DNA of 64,000 nucleotides from Dongshaea marina (GTDB taxonomy: Bacteria > Pseudomonadota > Gammaproteobacteria > Enterobacterales > Aeromonadaceae): positions 3,175,658 through 3,239,657 of the forward strand of contig NZ_CP028897.1 in NCBI RefSeq assembly GCF_003072645.1. The letters are read 5' to 3'. The translations under genes and the position numbers were made by a program. Of the stretch, positions 25,885 to 35,535 are shown in pieces. Positions within the stretch are counted from its first letter, which is position 1. Every line of letters starts with the position of its first letter. Under the pieces are notes generated by a model that saw only the letters and a program-made list of their open reading frames with translations, ran no database searches and was not told the DNA's origin.

Positions 25885-25917
25885 AAAAAGAATCGGGTGA
25901 CACAGGTCACCCGATTC
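25885..25917 (-). terminator. Rho-independent terminator of ybjQ
   Basis: GAATCGGGTGAC (25890-25901) and GTCACCCGATTC (25906-25917): 12-bp perfect stem, 4-base loop, followed on the minus strand by a T run (complement of 25884-25889). Confidence 0.92.
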
Positions 25918-25944
25918 TCGACTCCGGAGGCGATGAGGCGATCG

Positions 25945-26265
25945 TCAATCCAAGACGACCGCTGTTCCGCTGATGCTCACCATCAGCATTCCACCATTTT
26001 GACCCAACACCTCATAATCCAGATCGATCCCGATCACCGCATCAGCACCAAGCTCAGCTGCTTTTTGAGTCAGCTCGGCAAAGGCGATCTCACGAGCCTT
26101 CTCCAGCTCTTGCTCATAAGCCCCGGAGCGGCCTCCAACAATGTCGCGAATGCTGGCAAAAATATCTTTAAATATATTTGCCCCCAGGATGGCTTCACCA
26201 ACCACTATGCCTCTATAGTCGCGAACACTGCGTCCATCAATCTGGTGAGTCGTCGCCAGAATCAT
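25945..26265 (-). CDS. ybjQ: YbjQ family (DUF74, heavy-metal-binding-like) protein
   Basis: 106 residues closely matching E. coli Ybj[72 protein letters not shown]-type centre and [13 protein letters not shown]. Cytosolic, pentameric in known structures, role unknown. AAGGAGG five bases before the ATG at 26265 fixes the start; the longer frame to 26382 overlaps guaA and is not needed. It follows guaA on the same strand by about 107 bp and could be a read-through cistron of guaBA. Confidence 0.92.
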   Translation of the reverse strand: MILATTHQIDGRSVRDYRGIVVGEAILGANIFKDIFASIRDIVGGRSGAYEQELEKAREIAFAELTQKAAELGADAVIGIDLDYEVLGQNGGMLMVSISGTAVVLD

Positions 26266-26372
26266 CGCATCCTCCTTGTATCCACGCTGAGACAAAGACT
26301 CAGATGCCTCTGTCTCAAATTCCTTTCCCGCCAAGGATACCTGATCTGACAAAAAATGTCTCCCCGGGAGGT

Positions 26373-27950
26373 TTACTCCCACTCAATGGTCGCAGGCGGT
26401 TTGCCGGATACATCGTAAACCACCCGACTGATCCCATCGACTTCGTTGATGATGCGATTAGAGATGGTTGACAGCAGATCCCAGGGCAGCTGAGACCAGC
26501 GTGCCGTCATGAAATCAATGGTCTCTACCGAGCGAAGCGCGATCACATAGTCATATTTACGCGCATCACCCATCACCCCAACGGAGCGAACCGGCAGGAA
26601 CACCGCAAAGGCCTGGCTGACCTTGTTATAATAATCAGCCTTATGCAGCTCTTCGATGAAGATCGCATCGGCGCGGCGCAGCAGATCACAAAACTCCTTT
26701 TTGACCTCACCGAGCACCCGAACCCCAAGGCCTGGCCCCGGGAATGGGTGACGATATAGCATGTCATAAGGCAGTCCAAGCTCAAGGCCGACTTTGCGAA
26801 CCTCATCTTTGAACAGTTCTTTGAGAGGCTCGATGAGCTGCAGCTCCATATCTTCCGGCAGGCCTCCAACATTGTGGTGAGACTTGATCACATGGGCCTT
26901 ACCCGTATCACTTCCGGCAGATTCGATCACATCCGGATAGATGGTTCCCTGACCCAGCCAGCGAGCATTGACCAGCTTTCCTGCTTCTTCATCAAACACC
27001 CGCACAAACTCATGACCGATCGCCTTACGCTTAAGCTCGGGATCATCGATCCCCTCAAGGGAGCTGAGGAAGCGCTGCTCGGCATCCACATGGACTATCT
27101 TCAGGCCGAAGTGCTCGCCAAACATATCCAGTACCTGCTCGGCCTCATTGAGTCGCAGCAGGCCATTATCCACAAACACACAGGTCAATTGATCGCCGAT
27201 CGCCCGGTGCAGCAGCATCGCCGTGACCGAAGAGTCCACTCCACCGGACAGACCCAGAACCACCTCATCACTGCCAACCTGTTCACGAATCGAAGCAACA
27301 GCCTCTTCAATGATCGAGGCCGGAGTCCAGAGCGCGGGGCAGCCACAGATCTCACGGACAAAATGCTCTAACATCCGTCCGCCCTGACGGGTGTGGGTCA
27401 CCTCCGGGTGGAACTGCACCCCATAGAAGTGCCGGGAGGCATCCGCCATCGCCGCGTGAGGGCAGCTCGGAGTTGACGCCGTGGTTTCAAAGCCTGCGGG
27501 GATCGCCGCAACCTTATCCCCATGACTCATCCACACATCCAGTAAAGCCCCACCATCTTCGGCGATCGCATCTTCAATATTACGCAGCAGATCGCAAGGC
27601 GCTTCCAGGCGAACCTGAGCATAACCAAACTCACGATGCTCGGAGCCCTCAACCTTGCCACCAAGCTGCTGGGCCATGGTCTGCATTCCATAGCAGATCC
27701 CAAGGACGGGAACTCCCGCCTCAAACACATATTCCGGAGCGCGCGGCCCCTCCTCCAGGGTCACCGACTCAGGGCCACCAGAGAGGATGATCCCGCTTGG
27801 CTTAAACTCCCTGATCTTTTCATCGCAGACATCCCAGGCCCAAAGTTCACAGTACACACCGATTTCACGGATCCGCCGTGCAATCAGCTGAGTATATTGA
27901 GAGCCAAAGTCGAGAATAAGGATCCGGTGATCATGAATAGTTGATTTCAT
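26373..27950 (-). CDS. guaA: GMP synthase (glutamine-hydrolysing)
   Basis: 525-residue bifunctional enzyme: XMP + ATP + glutamine to GMP. The N-terminal class I glutamine amidotransferase has its nucleophile at Cys86 in GICYGMQ and the conserved [11 protein letters not shown]. The ATP pyrophosphatase domain carries the P-loop [10 protein letters not shown] near residue 234. The C-terminal dimerisation domain ends [20 protein letters not shown], as in the family. It lies downstream of guaB on the same strand (115-bp gap with a hairpin), forming the classical guaBA operon. Confidence 0.98.
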   Translation of the reverse strand: MKSTIHDHRILILDFGSQYTQLIARRIREIGVYCELWAWDVCDEKIREFKPSGIILSGGPESVTLEEGPRAPEYVFEAGVPVLGICYGMQTMAQQLGGKVEGSEHREFGYAQVRLEAPCDLLRNIEDAIAEDGGALLDVWMSHGDKVAAIPAGFETTASTPSCPHAAMADASRHFYGVQFHPEVTHTRQGGRMLEHFVREICGCPALWTPASIIEEAVASIREQVGSDEVVLGLSGGVDSSVTAMLLHRAIGDQLTCVFVDNGLLRLNEAEQVLDMFGEHFGLKIVHVDAEQRFLSSLEGIDDPELKRKAIGHEFVRVFDEEAGKLVNARWLGQGTIYPDVIESAGSDTGKAHVIKSHHNVGGLPEDMELQLIEPLKELFKDEVRKVGLELGLPYDMLYRHPFPGPGLGVRVLGEVKKEFCDLLRRADAIFIEELHKADYYNKVSQAFAVFLPVRSVGVMGDARKYDYVIALRSVETIDFMTARWSQLPWDLLSTISNRIINEVDGISRVVYDVSGKPPATIEWE

Positions 27951-28005
27951 CTGCTTGGATACTTCCTGCCAGTGAGTCTGATGTTACAGACTGCTATTTA
28001 TTTAT

Positions 28006-28026
28006 GCCGGGCTTGTTGAGCCCGGC
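28006..28026 (-). terminator. Hairpin in the guaB-guaA intergenic region (possible attenuator)
   Basis: GCCGGGC (28006-28012) and GCCCGGC (28020-28026) form a 7-bp stem. On the minus strand it is followed by an AT-rich ATAAATAAATAG rather than a pure T tract, so it may be a partial terminator or an RNA-stability element between the two cistrons. Confidence 0.45.
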
Positions 28027-28065
28027 TGTGGGGGGGTATTCAAAAATGCTGAGTCTCAGGGAGAG

Positions 28066-29529
28066 TTAGCCTAATCGATAATTCGGTGCTTCTTTGGTGA
28101 TGGTCACATCGTGAGCATGAGACTCCTTGATCCCGGCACCAGAGATCCGTACGAATTCGGCCTGGGTACGCAGGGCCTCAATGGTTCCACAGCCCGTCAG
28201 CCCCATGGCTGAGCGCAAGCCGCCCATCTGCTGATGAATAATCGCTTTGAGGTAGCCTTTATAAGGCACCCGTCCCTCGATCCCTTCGGGAACCAGCTTG
28301 TCTGCCGCATTGTCGGTCTGGAAATAACGGTCTGAGGAGCCCTTGCTCATGGCGCCCAGAGATCCCATGCCACGATAGGATTTAAAGGAGCGTCCCTGGT
28401 AAAGCTCAACCTCACCGGGAGACTCCTCGGTTCCGGCAAACATAGAGCCCACCATCACACAGCTGGCGCCAGCCACCAGCGCCTTGGCAATATCACCCGA
28501 ATAACGGATGCCGCCATCGGCGATCACCGGAATGTTTGAGCCTTTCAGGGCCTCAACCGCATCGGCAATCGCGGTGATCTGCGGCACACCACAGCCGGTA
28601 ACGATACGAGTGGTACAGATAGAGCCTGGGCCGATACCCACCTTAACCGCGCTCACGCCAGCTTCGGCAAGGGCAATAGCACCCGCGGCAGTCGCCACGT
28701 TACCACCTATGATGGGCAGCTCAGGAAAGGCCTGGCGGGTAGCACGAATTCTATCCAGCACCCCCTGGGAGTGACCATGGGAGGAGTCGATCAGCAGGAC
28801 ATCAACCCCGGCTTCGACTAGGGCCTGAACCCGCTCTTCATTACCTTCACCGGCACCGACCGCGGCACCGACCCGCAGGCGACCCAAGGCATCTTTACAG
28901 GCATTCGGCTTCTGCTCGGCTTTCTGGAAATCTTTGACCGTGATCATCCCCTTGAGGCAGAACTGCTCATCAACCACCAGCACCTTCTCAATCCGGTGTT
29001 GCTGCATCAGGGCCTGCACCTCTTCGGGAGCGACACCTTCACGAACCGTCACCAGGGCATCCTTCGCGGTCATCACCTGTTCAACCAGCACAGAGGCATC
29101 GGTCACGAAACGCACATCACGGGCAGTGATGATCCCAACCAGCTCATTATCTTTGGAGACTACGGGGAATCCGGCAAAGCCTTTTTGCTCGGTGAGGGTG
29201 CGAATTTCAGCAATAGTCATCTTAGGAGAGACAGTGACCGGCTCAGCCACCATTCCACTCTCATATTTCTTGACCAGGCGAACCTGCTCAGCCTGAGCTT
29301 CAATCGACATATTTTTATGAATAAAACCGATTCCGCCTTCCTGGGCAAGGGCGATCGCCAGACGTGCCTCGGTGACCGTATCCATGGCCGCAGAGATCAT
29401 CGGCAGATTCAGGGTAATATCAGCAGTTAATTGAGTGCGCAGATCGGCAGTATTGGGGAGAACCGTGGAGTGAGCAGGAACAAGCAAAACATCATCAAAG
29501 GTTAAAGCTTCTTTCGCAATTCGTAGCAT
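28066..29529 (-). CDS. guaB: Inosine-5'-monophosphate dehydrogenase
   Basis: 487 residues catalysing IMP to XMP, the committed step of guanine nucleotide synthesis. The N-terminal barrel start [20 protein letters not shown], two CBS domains (about residues 90-205, with [21 protein letters not shown]), and the active-site loop [15 protein letters not shown] with Cys305 are all visible. The flap region has [10 protein letters not shown]. The stop lies about 115 bp before guaA. Divergent from xseA over a 113-bp intergenic region in which I saw no clear PurR site. Confidence 0.98.
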   Translation of the reverse strand: MLRIAKEALTFDDVLLVPAHSTVLPNTADLRTQLTADITLNLPMISAAMDTVTEARLAIALAQEGGIGFIHKNMSIEAQAEQVRLVKKYESGMVAEPVTVSPKMTIAEIRTLTEQKGFAGFPVVSKDNELVGIITARDVRFVTDASVLVEQVMTAKDALVTVREGVAPEEVQALMQQHRIEKVLVVDEQFCLKGMITVKDFQKAEQKPNACKDALGRLRVGAAVGAGEGNEERVQALVEAGVDVLLIDSSHGHSQGVLDRIRATRQAFPELPIIGGNVATAAGAIALAEAGVSAVKVGIGPGSICTTRIVTGCGVPQITAIADAVEALKGSNIPVIADGGIRYSGDIAKALVAGASCVMVGSMFAGTEESPGEVELYQGRSFKSYRGMGSLGAMSKGSSDRYFQTDNAADKLVPEGIEGRVPYKGYLKAIIHQQMGGLRSAMGLTGCGTIEALRTQAEFVRISGAGIKESHAHDVTITKEAPNYRLG

Positions 29530-29642
29530 CGCAATATCTCACATATAGTGTGGGGGGTGTAAAATATTGCCGACATATTGTAGGGTAACAGGCTTAATCG
29601 GTAAAGCATTCATTTTGATTTTTCGTCTTTTAGGAGTTTATC

Positions 29643-31007
29643 TTGCAGCCCACACCCCCATCCAATATCTATAGTGTGACTCGTTTGAATGCGCAGGTGC
29701 GCAACCTGCTTGAGCAACAGGTTGGGATGGTATGGCTGAATGCCGAGATCTCAAACCTGACAATTCCGGCCTCAGGTCACTGGTATTTTACCCTCAAGGA
29801 CAGTCGGGCTCAGGTCAGGGCCGTGATGTTTCGTGGCAGCAACCGCAAGGTCAACTTTCGCCCGCAAAATGGCCAACAACTGCTGATGCGGGCCCGCCTC
29901 ACTCTTTATGAACCAAGGGGAGACTACCAGCTGCAGGTCGAATCGATGCTCCCGGCCGGTGAGGGGGCACTGCAGCTTCAATTTGAAGAGCTCAAGGCTA
30001 AGCTGGCTGCCGAGGGGCTGTTTGCTCCCGAGCGTAAGCAGCCCCTTCCGGAGCATCCCAGACGGATCGGGGTGATCACCTCCCCCAGCGGCGCTGCGAT
30101 CCGAGATATTCTAAGTGTGTTAGCTCGAAGAGATCCCTCTTTGGAGGTGACCATCTACCCTGCGGCGGTTCAGGGCAGCGATGCCCCTGCCCAGCTGCGT
30201 CAGGCGATTGAAGCTGCATCCCGCCACGGGCACTGCGATCTGCTGCTCTTAAGTCGCGGCGGAGGCTCACTCGAAGATCTGTTCTGTTTTAACGATGAAG
30301 GGCTCGCCCGTAGCATAGCATCCTGCCCGCTGCCCATCGTCAGCGCCGTCGGCCACGAAATCGACTTTACCATCAGCGACTTTGTGGCCGATCTCAGGGC
30401 TCCGACTCCCTCGGCTGCCGCCGAGCAGATCAGCAAGGATAGCCAGGAGCTCAGGGCGCGTCTTAGCACATTGACCGACCGCCTGCGCCACAGCAGCCAG
30501 CATCTGCTGCGGCATCAGCGCCAGAGCCTGGAGCTGCTCCAGGGCAAGCTCCAGGCGCGCCACCCCATCAACCGGCTCAAGCAGCAAAGCCAGAAGCTCG
30601 ATGAGCTGAGCCTGCGACTGTCCCACCTGACGGAGCTAAGACTCCAAAATAGTCAGCACAGACTCACAAGCCTGGCCCACCGCCTGTTGCAAAAATCACC
30701 GGTACGAACTCTTGAAAAGTATCGCCAGCAGCTCAGCTATCTCGGTGAACGTCTTCCCCGGGCTTTGGAGCTACGCCTTGAGGAGAAAAAGCAGCGCTTG
30801 CTTACTCAGATAGAGCAGCTGCAGCTGGTGAGCCCACTGGCAACCCTGGGCCGGGGGTACGCTATCGCCTATGACTCAAGACAGCAGATTATCCGCTCTG
30901 TGGAGCAGGTATCCGCTGGGGATCCCCTGGATATCCAGCTTGCAGATGGAAGGTTAAACGCCCAGATCCGGAAAGTGCTCCCACATAAAGTGGAGCCCGC
31001 CAGATAG
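29643..31007 (+). CDS. xseA: Exodeoxyribonuclease VII large subunit
   Basis: 454 residues. The N-terminal OB-fold (SVTRLNAQVRNLLEQQVGMV, AEISNLTIPASGHWYFTLKD) is followed by the catalytic domain (RRIGVITSPSGAAIRDILSV, LLLSRGGGSLEDLFCFNDEG, SAVGHEIDFTISDFVADLRA), then a long coiled-coil region and the C-terminal TLGRGYAIAYD motif. Together with XseB it degrades single-stranded DNA. TTG start at 29643 with GGAG 8 bases upstream. Divergent from guaB, as in many gammaproteobacteria. Confidence 0.96.
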   Translation: MQPTPPSNIYSVTRLNAQVRNLLEQQVGMVWLNAEISNLTIPASGHWYFTLKDSRAQVRAVMFRGSNRKVNFRPQNGQQLLMRARLTLYEPRGDYQLQVESMLPAGEGALQLQFEELKAKLAAEGLFAPERKQPLPEHPRRIGVITSPSGAAIRDILSVLARRDPSLEVTIYPAAVQGSDAPAQLRQAIEAASRHGHCDLLLLSRGGGSLEDLFCFNDEGLARSIASCPLPIVSAVGHEIDFTISDFVADLRAPTPSAAAEQISKDSQELRARLSTLTDRLRHSSQHLLRHQRQSLELLQGKLQARHPINRLKQQSQKLDELSLRLSHLTELRLQNSQHRLTSLAHRLLQKSPVRTLEKYRQQLSYLGERLPRALELRLEEKKQRLLTQIEQLQLVSPLATLGRGYAIAYDSRQQIIRSVEQVSAGDPLDIQLADGRLNAQIRKVLPHKVEPAR

Positions 31008-31159
31008 GACGGAGGTATAACTGCGCTTTGTGTTCAGGCTCACTTGATGGAAAATCCCTCATATTCCTGATCCTTGTCCATAGCATCAGGGTATCTTTTC
31101 GGATAAGCTCCCGGGCTTATCCTGTCCCATAAGCTCGCAACCCGGTGAGGTCAGATCCC

Positions 31160-31597
31160 ATGAAAAAAATCATCAGCCTCTTTGCTTTAGTCGGCCTTTT
31201 AGCAGCAGGTCCGGTATTCGCAAGAAATGACATCAACAACTACTCAATTCATGAAGTGATGAGCCAGGCTCGTACAGCCAATATTTTAGGGGATCAGATC
31301 AAGTTCTATTTTGCTGATGAGTCCCACGCCCCCGTAGTCAAAGACTTTGGTCTCGCTTCAACCAATAAAAAAACCAACGCCTTTAACAAGAGTGATAAGG
31401 AAGCCTGTCAATGGGTGCTGCTATCGGCTCTGAAATCTCTGCGCGATCGCGCCATCGCCCAGGGAGGAAATGCCGTGGTTAATATTCGCTCTAACTACGA
31501 AAATCATCCCTTCACCAGCAGCAAAGAGTTCCAATGCGGCAACGGTTTTCTGATGGCCGGGGTAGCCCTTCAGGGAGAAGTGGTTAAGCTCAAATAA
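31160..31597 (+). CDS. Secreted small protein, conserved in marine gammaproteobacteria
   Basis: 145 residues: signal peptide MKKIISLFALVGLLAAGPVFA, mature RNDINNYSIHEVMSQARTAN. Relatives share the TNKKTNAFNKSDKEACQWVL block, QGGNAVVNIRSNYENHPF and two Cys residues likely to form a disulfide in the periplasm. Homologues are sometimes labelled 'excinuclease ATPase subunit', but no ATPase motif is present here and I consider that label wrong. The ATG at 31160 is preceded by GGTGAGG; a GTG at 31145 in frame is less likely. Function unknown. Confidence 0.82.
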   Translation: MKKIISLFALVGLLAAGPVFARNDINNYSIHEVMSQARTANILGDQIKFYFADESHAPVVKDFGLASTNKKTNAFNKSDKEACQWVLLSALKSLRDRAIAQGGNAVVNIRSNYENHPFTSSKEFQCGNGFLMAGVALQGEVVKLK

Positions 31598-31794
31598 TCA
31601 CAGGGGCTGTCTGCTCCAAGGCAGCCCCGCTCTCAACGGTCCGTCTGCCGGCCTTCGAAACTTCCAACTCTTGGGGGAAATTCCCTTATAATCACAATCT
31701 TAGGTTCTGCTGACGCTTAAGATTTGCTTCTAAGCTTGAAACCTTAGCGGAGCCCAGTCAACGACTGCCACCTGGTGTTATAAGGATTCTCGCC

Positions 31795-32307
31795 ATGAAA
31801 TATTTTATTCTGATCATCTGTATTTTGCTGGTTATATGGCTGGCAAACTACCTCTACCGCCTGCTCAATACCCGCCCCGTGGCAGCGACGGTTGAAGGGG
31901 ATCTGGATGCATCTGTAGATGCCATCTGGAAACTCATCACAGACTATAGCCAGCAAGCCAAGTGGCGCAGCGATCTCAGCAGTGTTGAGTCCCTTGGAAA
32001 ACAGCAGTTTGTTGAGATCCCAAAACAGGGCAAGGCCTACAAGGTCAAGGTGCTGCAGGCAAAAACAGATGAGCTTCTTGAGCTTGGGATCTCGGGAGAG
32101 GCAATTGGAGTATTGATGGTCGAATTGACCCAGCGCCCGGACGGAACGCGTCTTAACATCACCAAGCGCCTCGCCTACAAGCCGGCCCTTCTACCCGGAA
32201 GCCAGCGTACCCCGGATGATCTGCAGCAGGATGTAAACAACTACCTGGAAGATCTCAAGGCTCACTTTAGCCAGGCTCCAAAAGAGCTCGAAAAGGTAGA
32301 ACAATAG
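31795..32307 (+). CDS. Membrane-anchored SRPBCC/START-like protein
   Basis: 170 residues with a single N-terminal membrane helix (MKYFILIICILLVIWLANYL), then a START/polyketide-cyclase-like domain (ATVEGDLDASVDAIWKLITD, YSQQAKWRSDLSSVESL, ...LNITKRLAYKPALLP). Such domains bind hydrophobic ligands; the ligand is not inferable. It may be anchored with the domain in the periplasm. Modest ribosome binding (AAGGATT). Followed by a GC-rich hairpin. Confidence 0.75.
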   Translation: MKYFILIICILLVIWLANYLYRLLNTRPVAATVEGDLDASVDAIWKLITDYSQQAKWRSDLSSVESLGKQQFVEIPKQGKAYKVKVLQAKTDELLELGISGEAIGVLMVELTQRPDGTRLNITKRLAYKPALLPGSQRTPDDLQQDVNNYLEDLKAHFSQAPKELEKVEQ

Positions 32308-32332
32308 GCCCTGAAGAGCCTGAGATACACAA

Positions 32333-32355
32333 CCTCCGGCAAAGCCGGAGGCTTA
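32333..32355 (+). terminator. Probable terminator after the SRPBCC gene
   Basis: CCTCCGGC-aaa-GCCGGAGG (32333-32351), 8-bp perfect stem, short T-containing tail (CTTAT). It lies between convergent genes (hemF on the other strand). Confidence 0.65.
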
Positions 32356-32401
32356 TCGACTCACCACAGCTGGCCTCAAAAGCTGCAACACAATTGCCGT
32401 G

Positions 32402-33432
32402 TCAGCGCTTAAGATCATGATTGCCCAGGGTATCGGCGATGATATTACCCCGAGCCTGCATTTCAAGCCCTTCAGGATAGTTGTGGTAGTGCTTGCGGAT
32501 CACTTTAGCCAATTGTAGCTTGGTTGCATCGCTAACCGGGGCTGGCGAGCACTTGGGTAAGCAAGCGATTAGTGAGCGAAGCAGTTTATCCTGAGGCGAA
32601 GGGAGCCGTTCAACCCACTCCCCCAACAGCTCCCGATCCACATGGGAGGGGATGGAGCCCAGGATCCCCAGATCATTTTGCTCATGAACCATTAAGCCCG
32701 CCGTCGTCCCCCTGTCCAGGGTGAGCACCTGCAAGAAATAGAGAGTATGGTAAGCAAGCTGACTGGCGTAATCATCCGCACTGGCGAAGGCCCTGAATCT
32801 TTGCTGCAAAAGCTCGCAGTAGCAGTCGATGACAGCCTCTCCAAACGCCCTGGCAAAAGCGATATCCTTCCCTTCCCCCTGAAGATTAAACTCTTCAAGA
32901 TAGAAGTGGGATACCCCACGATGTCGCCCAAGGGCCGGGATATAAAAGTAGCGGTCCCCCTGCTCAGAGCCGTATTCATAGAGCTCCCGGGAAACCTCCC
33001 TTAAACAGGCATCGAATCTCTGCTTATCCTGTGGGTTATTAAGACTTGGATTGAGATCCGCCATCAGTCGCCAATAGCCCTTTCCCGACTTCATCTCGGT
33101 CCAGCTAATATGCATATGCATCGAAGGACAGTGCGGATTAAAGGGGTGAATAATGGTCGAAAGTGCCGTCGCCGAGCCTAAGGCGCGGTTAGGCTCATCA
33201 TCATAATGGACCTGAGAGAGGTTCACGCTGGCACGGTTAAAATACTTTTTATCGCTAAACTGATAACGGCTCCCCCGCCATGACTCCCCTCATCTCTGAG
33301 CCAGGACAGTTTCTCAAACTTACTGCCTTGTTCGAGGTTAGCTTCGAGCCCGCTGACGAAGCGCTGCTGAAGCTCCTCCAGGAGAGTGAACACGGATGAG
33401 GCTTTGTCAGATCTTGCTTTAATCTGTTGCAT
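32402..33432 (-). pseudogene. hemF: Oxygen-dependent coproporphyrinogen III oxidase, interrupted by a one-base frameshift
   Basis: The main frame MNLSQVHYDDEPNRALGSAT...ALSTIIHPFNPHCPSMHMHI...YFYIPALGRHRGVSHFYLEE...RGTTAGLMVHEQNDL is HemF. Its N-terminal ~55 residues (MQQIKARSDKASSVFTLLEE...LSWLRDEGSHGGG) are in another frame starting at 33432. Adding one base to the C5 run at 33272-33276 joins them as SHGGGSRYQFSDKKYFNRAS-VNLSQVHYDD, the typical HemF glycine-rich segment, giving 343 residues. The gene is probably intact in vivo. It starts 5 bp after the yfcE stop on the same strand. The enzyme converts coproporphyrinogen III to protoporphyrinogen IX aerobically. Confidence 0.85.
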
Positions 33433-33436
33433 ACTG

Positions 33437-33982
33437 CTAATCCAGATCGCAACCAAGTAGCTCACGCCCGTCATCCAGGGCGCGAACCGAGAGATGGCTA
33501 TGCTCCAGCATACCAAAGGATGCGGGATTTTCGCCACGCGGGAAGGTCACCGATCCCGGGTTAAACAGGTATTGCTCTCCCTCGCGATGCGCAACAGGAA
33601 GATGGGTATGACCTGTCACCAGGACATCGCCGCAAGCCAATGGCAGCTCGTCAAGGGCATGAAGATGGCCATGGGAGAGAAATAACCGCCGCCCGGCTGC
33701 AAGCAGGTGATTATAGGGCGCCAGGCAGGGAAATTTCAGCAGCATCTGATCCACCTCGCTGTCACAGTTGCCACGGATAGCCACGATTTGTTGTGCCAGG
33801 GGATTGAGCTTTTCAGCCACGGCAGCCGGGTTATACCCTTCAGGAAGAGGGTTGCGGGGACCATGATTGAGAAGATCTCCCAGTAACACCAGGTAATCGG
33901 GATTGAGCTTAGCATAGTGGACCAGGACCTGATCCAACGCCTGCTCACTGCCGTGAATATCGGAGACAAACATCAATCTCAT
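33437..33982 (-). CDS. yfcE: Metallophosphoesterase YfcE
   Basis: 181 residues closely related to E. coli YfcE, a Mn-dependent phosphodiesterase: MRLMFVSDIHGSEQALDQVL, LLGDLLNHGPRNPLPEGYNP, AIRGNCDSEVDQMLL, LSHGHL, VTGHTHLPV and FNPGSVTFPRG are the successive metal-binding motifs. The ATG at 33982 aligns with the E. coli start and has AGAAGG about 9 bases upstream; an in-frame ATG at 34006 is disfavoured. Physiological substrate unknown (model diesters in vitro). First gene of a probable yfcE-hemF unit. Confidence 0.92.
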   Translation of the reverse strand: MRLMFVSDIHGSEQALDQVLVHYAKLNPDYLVLLGDLLNHGPRNPLPEGYNPAAVAEKLNPLAQQIVAIRGNCDSEVDQMLLKFPCLAPYNHLLAAGRRLFLSHGHLHALDELPLACGDVLVTGHTHLPVAHREGEQYLFNPGSVTFPRGENPASFGMLEHSHLSVRALDDGRELLGCDLD

Positions 33983-34114
33983 AAACCGCACCTTCTGCTT
34001 AGCCAATAAAACCGGACTACTCTACCATTGACCGACATAACTCCCAAGAGGCGGCCTGATGAGGCTGCGGATCACAGCCAGTCTGGCTAAATGTCTCTCA
34101 GTCGCCTCTTCCCT

Positions 34115-34156
34115 CTGCCACTGCCACTGCCACTGCCACTGCCACTGCCACTGCCA
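34115..34156. repeat. Perfect tandem repeat (CTGCCA)x7 upstream of pilU
   Basis: Seven uninterrupted hexamers, 42 bp, in the 291-bp gap between divergent yfcE and pilU, about 118 bp before the pilU ATG. A simple-sequence repeat of this purity is prone to slipped-strand length changes and sits where it could alter promoter spacing. Confidence 0.95.
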
Positions 34157-34273
34157 GGATAAAACATTGCCACTCGAGCTTTTGAATCGAGGCAACAGCA
34201 GACGATTAAAGCCGCCGGCCGGGGCTGGATGAGCTATTCTTTTATCAGCAATGAATCCAGGATGGAGCACCTC

Positions 34274-35461
34274 ATGGAACTGTCTGCAATGTTGAAAATC
34301 CTTGCCGAAAAAGATGGCTCGGATCTCTATCTATCCTGCGGCTCCGTCCCGCAGGCAAAATTTCAGGGAACCCTGAAGCCTTTAAGCAACGAGCCGATGC
34401 AACCGGGTGATATCGAGGCGATCGCCGATGGGATCATGGATGAAGAGCAACGAGAGCAGTTCATGCATGAGCTGGAGATGAACCTTGCGATCTCCCTGCC
34501 CAGCATTGGCCGATTCCGGGTCAATATCTTCAAACAACGCAATGCGGTCTCTATCGTCGCCCGTAACATCAAGGTCGATATCCCCAAGTTCCAGGATCTT
34601 GGATTGCCGAATATTCTGACCGATGTGATCATGACCAAGCGCGGCCTGGTGCTGTTTGTCGGGGCCACCGGCTCGGGTAAATCAACCTCTCTGGCTGCCC
34701 TGATTGATGAGCGCAATACCAACAGCGATGGCCATATCATCACCATTGAGGATCCCATCGAGTATGTTCACGATCATAAGAAGAGTGTCATCAATCAGCG
34801 AGAAGTCGGCGTAGATACCCGAAGTTTCCATGCCGCCCTGAAAAACACCCTGCGGCAGGCGCCGGATGTGATCCTGATCGGGGAGATCCGCGACCGGGAA
34901 ACCATGGAGCACGCCTTAGCCTTCGCCGAGACCGGTCACCTGGCGATCTCTACCCTGCACGCCAACAATGCGAACCAGGCACTGGATCGGATCATCAACT
35001 TTTTCCCCGAAGAGCGCCGCCCGCAGCTTCTCAACGATCTGGGTAACAACCTGAAAGCATTCGTCTCTCAGCGGCTGATCCCCACCCTGGATGGCAAGCG
35101 TTGTGCCGCCATTGAGATCCTGCTCGGGACTCTGACCATCAAGGAGATCATTCAGCGTGGCGACTTTTCCGATATCAAAGAGGTGATGGAAAAATCCAAA
35201 GAGCTGGGCATGCAAACCTTCGATCAGGCCCTGTTTGATCTGGTCATTGCTGGCAAGATCAGCGAAGAAGAGGCACTGCGCAACTCTGATTCTGCCAACA
35301 ACCTGCGTCTTAAGTTCAAGCTACACCGTAACGAGTCTCTGGAGCCGGAAGAGAAAGCCCAGGCCGATAGCGATGACAAGACCATGACCACCAAGAGTGG
35401 CATCAATCTGAGCCTTGAGCCCAAGGATGATGATGAAGAGGATGATCCCTTTAAGTTTTAA
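34274..35461 (+). CDS. pilU: Type IV pilus twitching ATPase PilU (PilT paralog)
   Basis: 395 residues of the GspE/PilT secretion ATPase family. N-terminal MELSAMLKILAEKDGSDLYL, then Walker A GATGSGKST near residue 130, Asp-box EDPIEYVHDHKK, Walker B ILIGEIRDRETMEHALAFAE and the His box TGHLAISTLHANNA. The acidic C-terminal tail (SLEPKDDDEEDDPFKF) is usual for PilU rather than PilT. PilU assists PilT in pilus retraction; no pilT gene is next to it here, unlike in many relatives. The ATG at 34274 has GGAG 6 bases upstream; the upstream ATGs at 34229 and 34262 lack good sites. Confidence 0.9.
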   Translation: MELSAMLKILAEKDGSDLYLSCGSVPQAKFQGTLKPLSNEPMQPGDIEAIADGIMDEEQREQFMHELEMNLAISLPSIGRFRVNIFKQRNAVSIVARNIKVDIPKFQDLGLPNILTDVIMTKRGLVLFVGATGSGKSTSLAALIDERNTNSDGHIITIEDPIEYVHDHKKSVINQREVGVDTRSFHAALKNTLRQAPDVILIGEIRDRETMEHALAFAETGHLAISTLHANNANQALDRIINFFPEERRPQLLNDLGNNLKAFVSQRLIPTLDGKRCAAIEILLGTLTIKEIIQRGDFSDIKEVMEKSKELGMQTFDQALFDLVIAGKISEEEALRNSDSANNLRLKFKLHRNESLEPEEKAQADSDDKTMTTKSGINLSLEPKDDDEEDDPFKF

Positions 35462-35467
35462 GGGGTC

Positions 35468-35512
35468 CAGGCTCGGTTGACGTTGCAGATTTGAAAGCAT
35501 CATCCGAGCCTG
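35468..35512. terminator. Long-loop inverted repeat after pilU
   Basis: CAGGCTCGG (35468-35476) and CCGAGCCTG (35504-35512) pair across a 27-base loop, between the convergent pilU and cls stops. There is no T tract; possibly an RNA 3'-end structure. Confidence 0.4.
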
Positions 35513-35535
35513 AGAGTGCCGGTCCCCCGGCCCCC

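Noticed and set aside
31160-31597. 'Excinuclease ATPase subunit' label for the small secreted protein
   Set aside because: There is a signal peptide and no nucleotide-binding motif; the label found on relatives is not supported by sequence.
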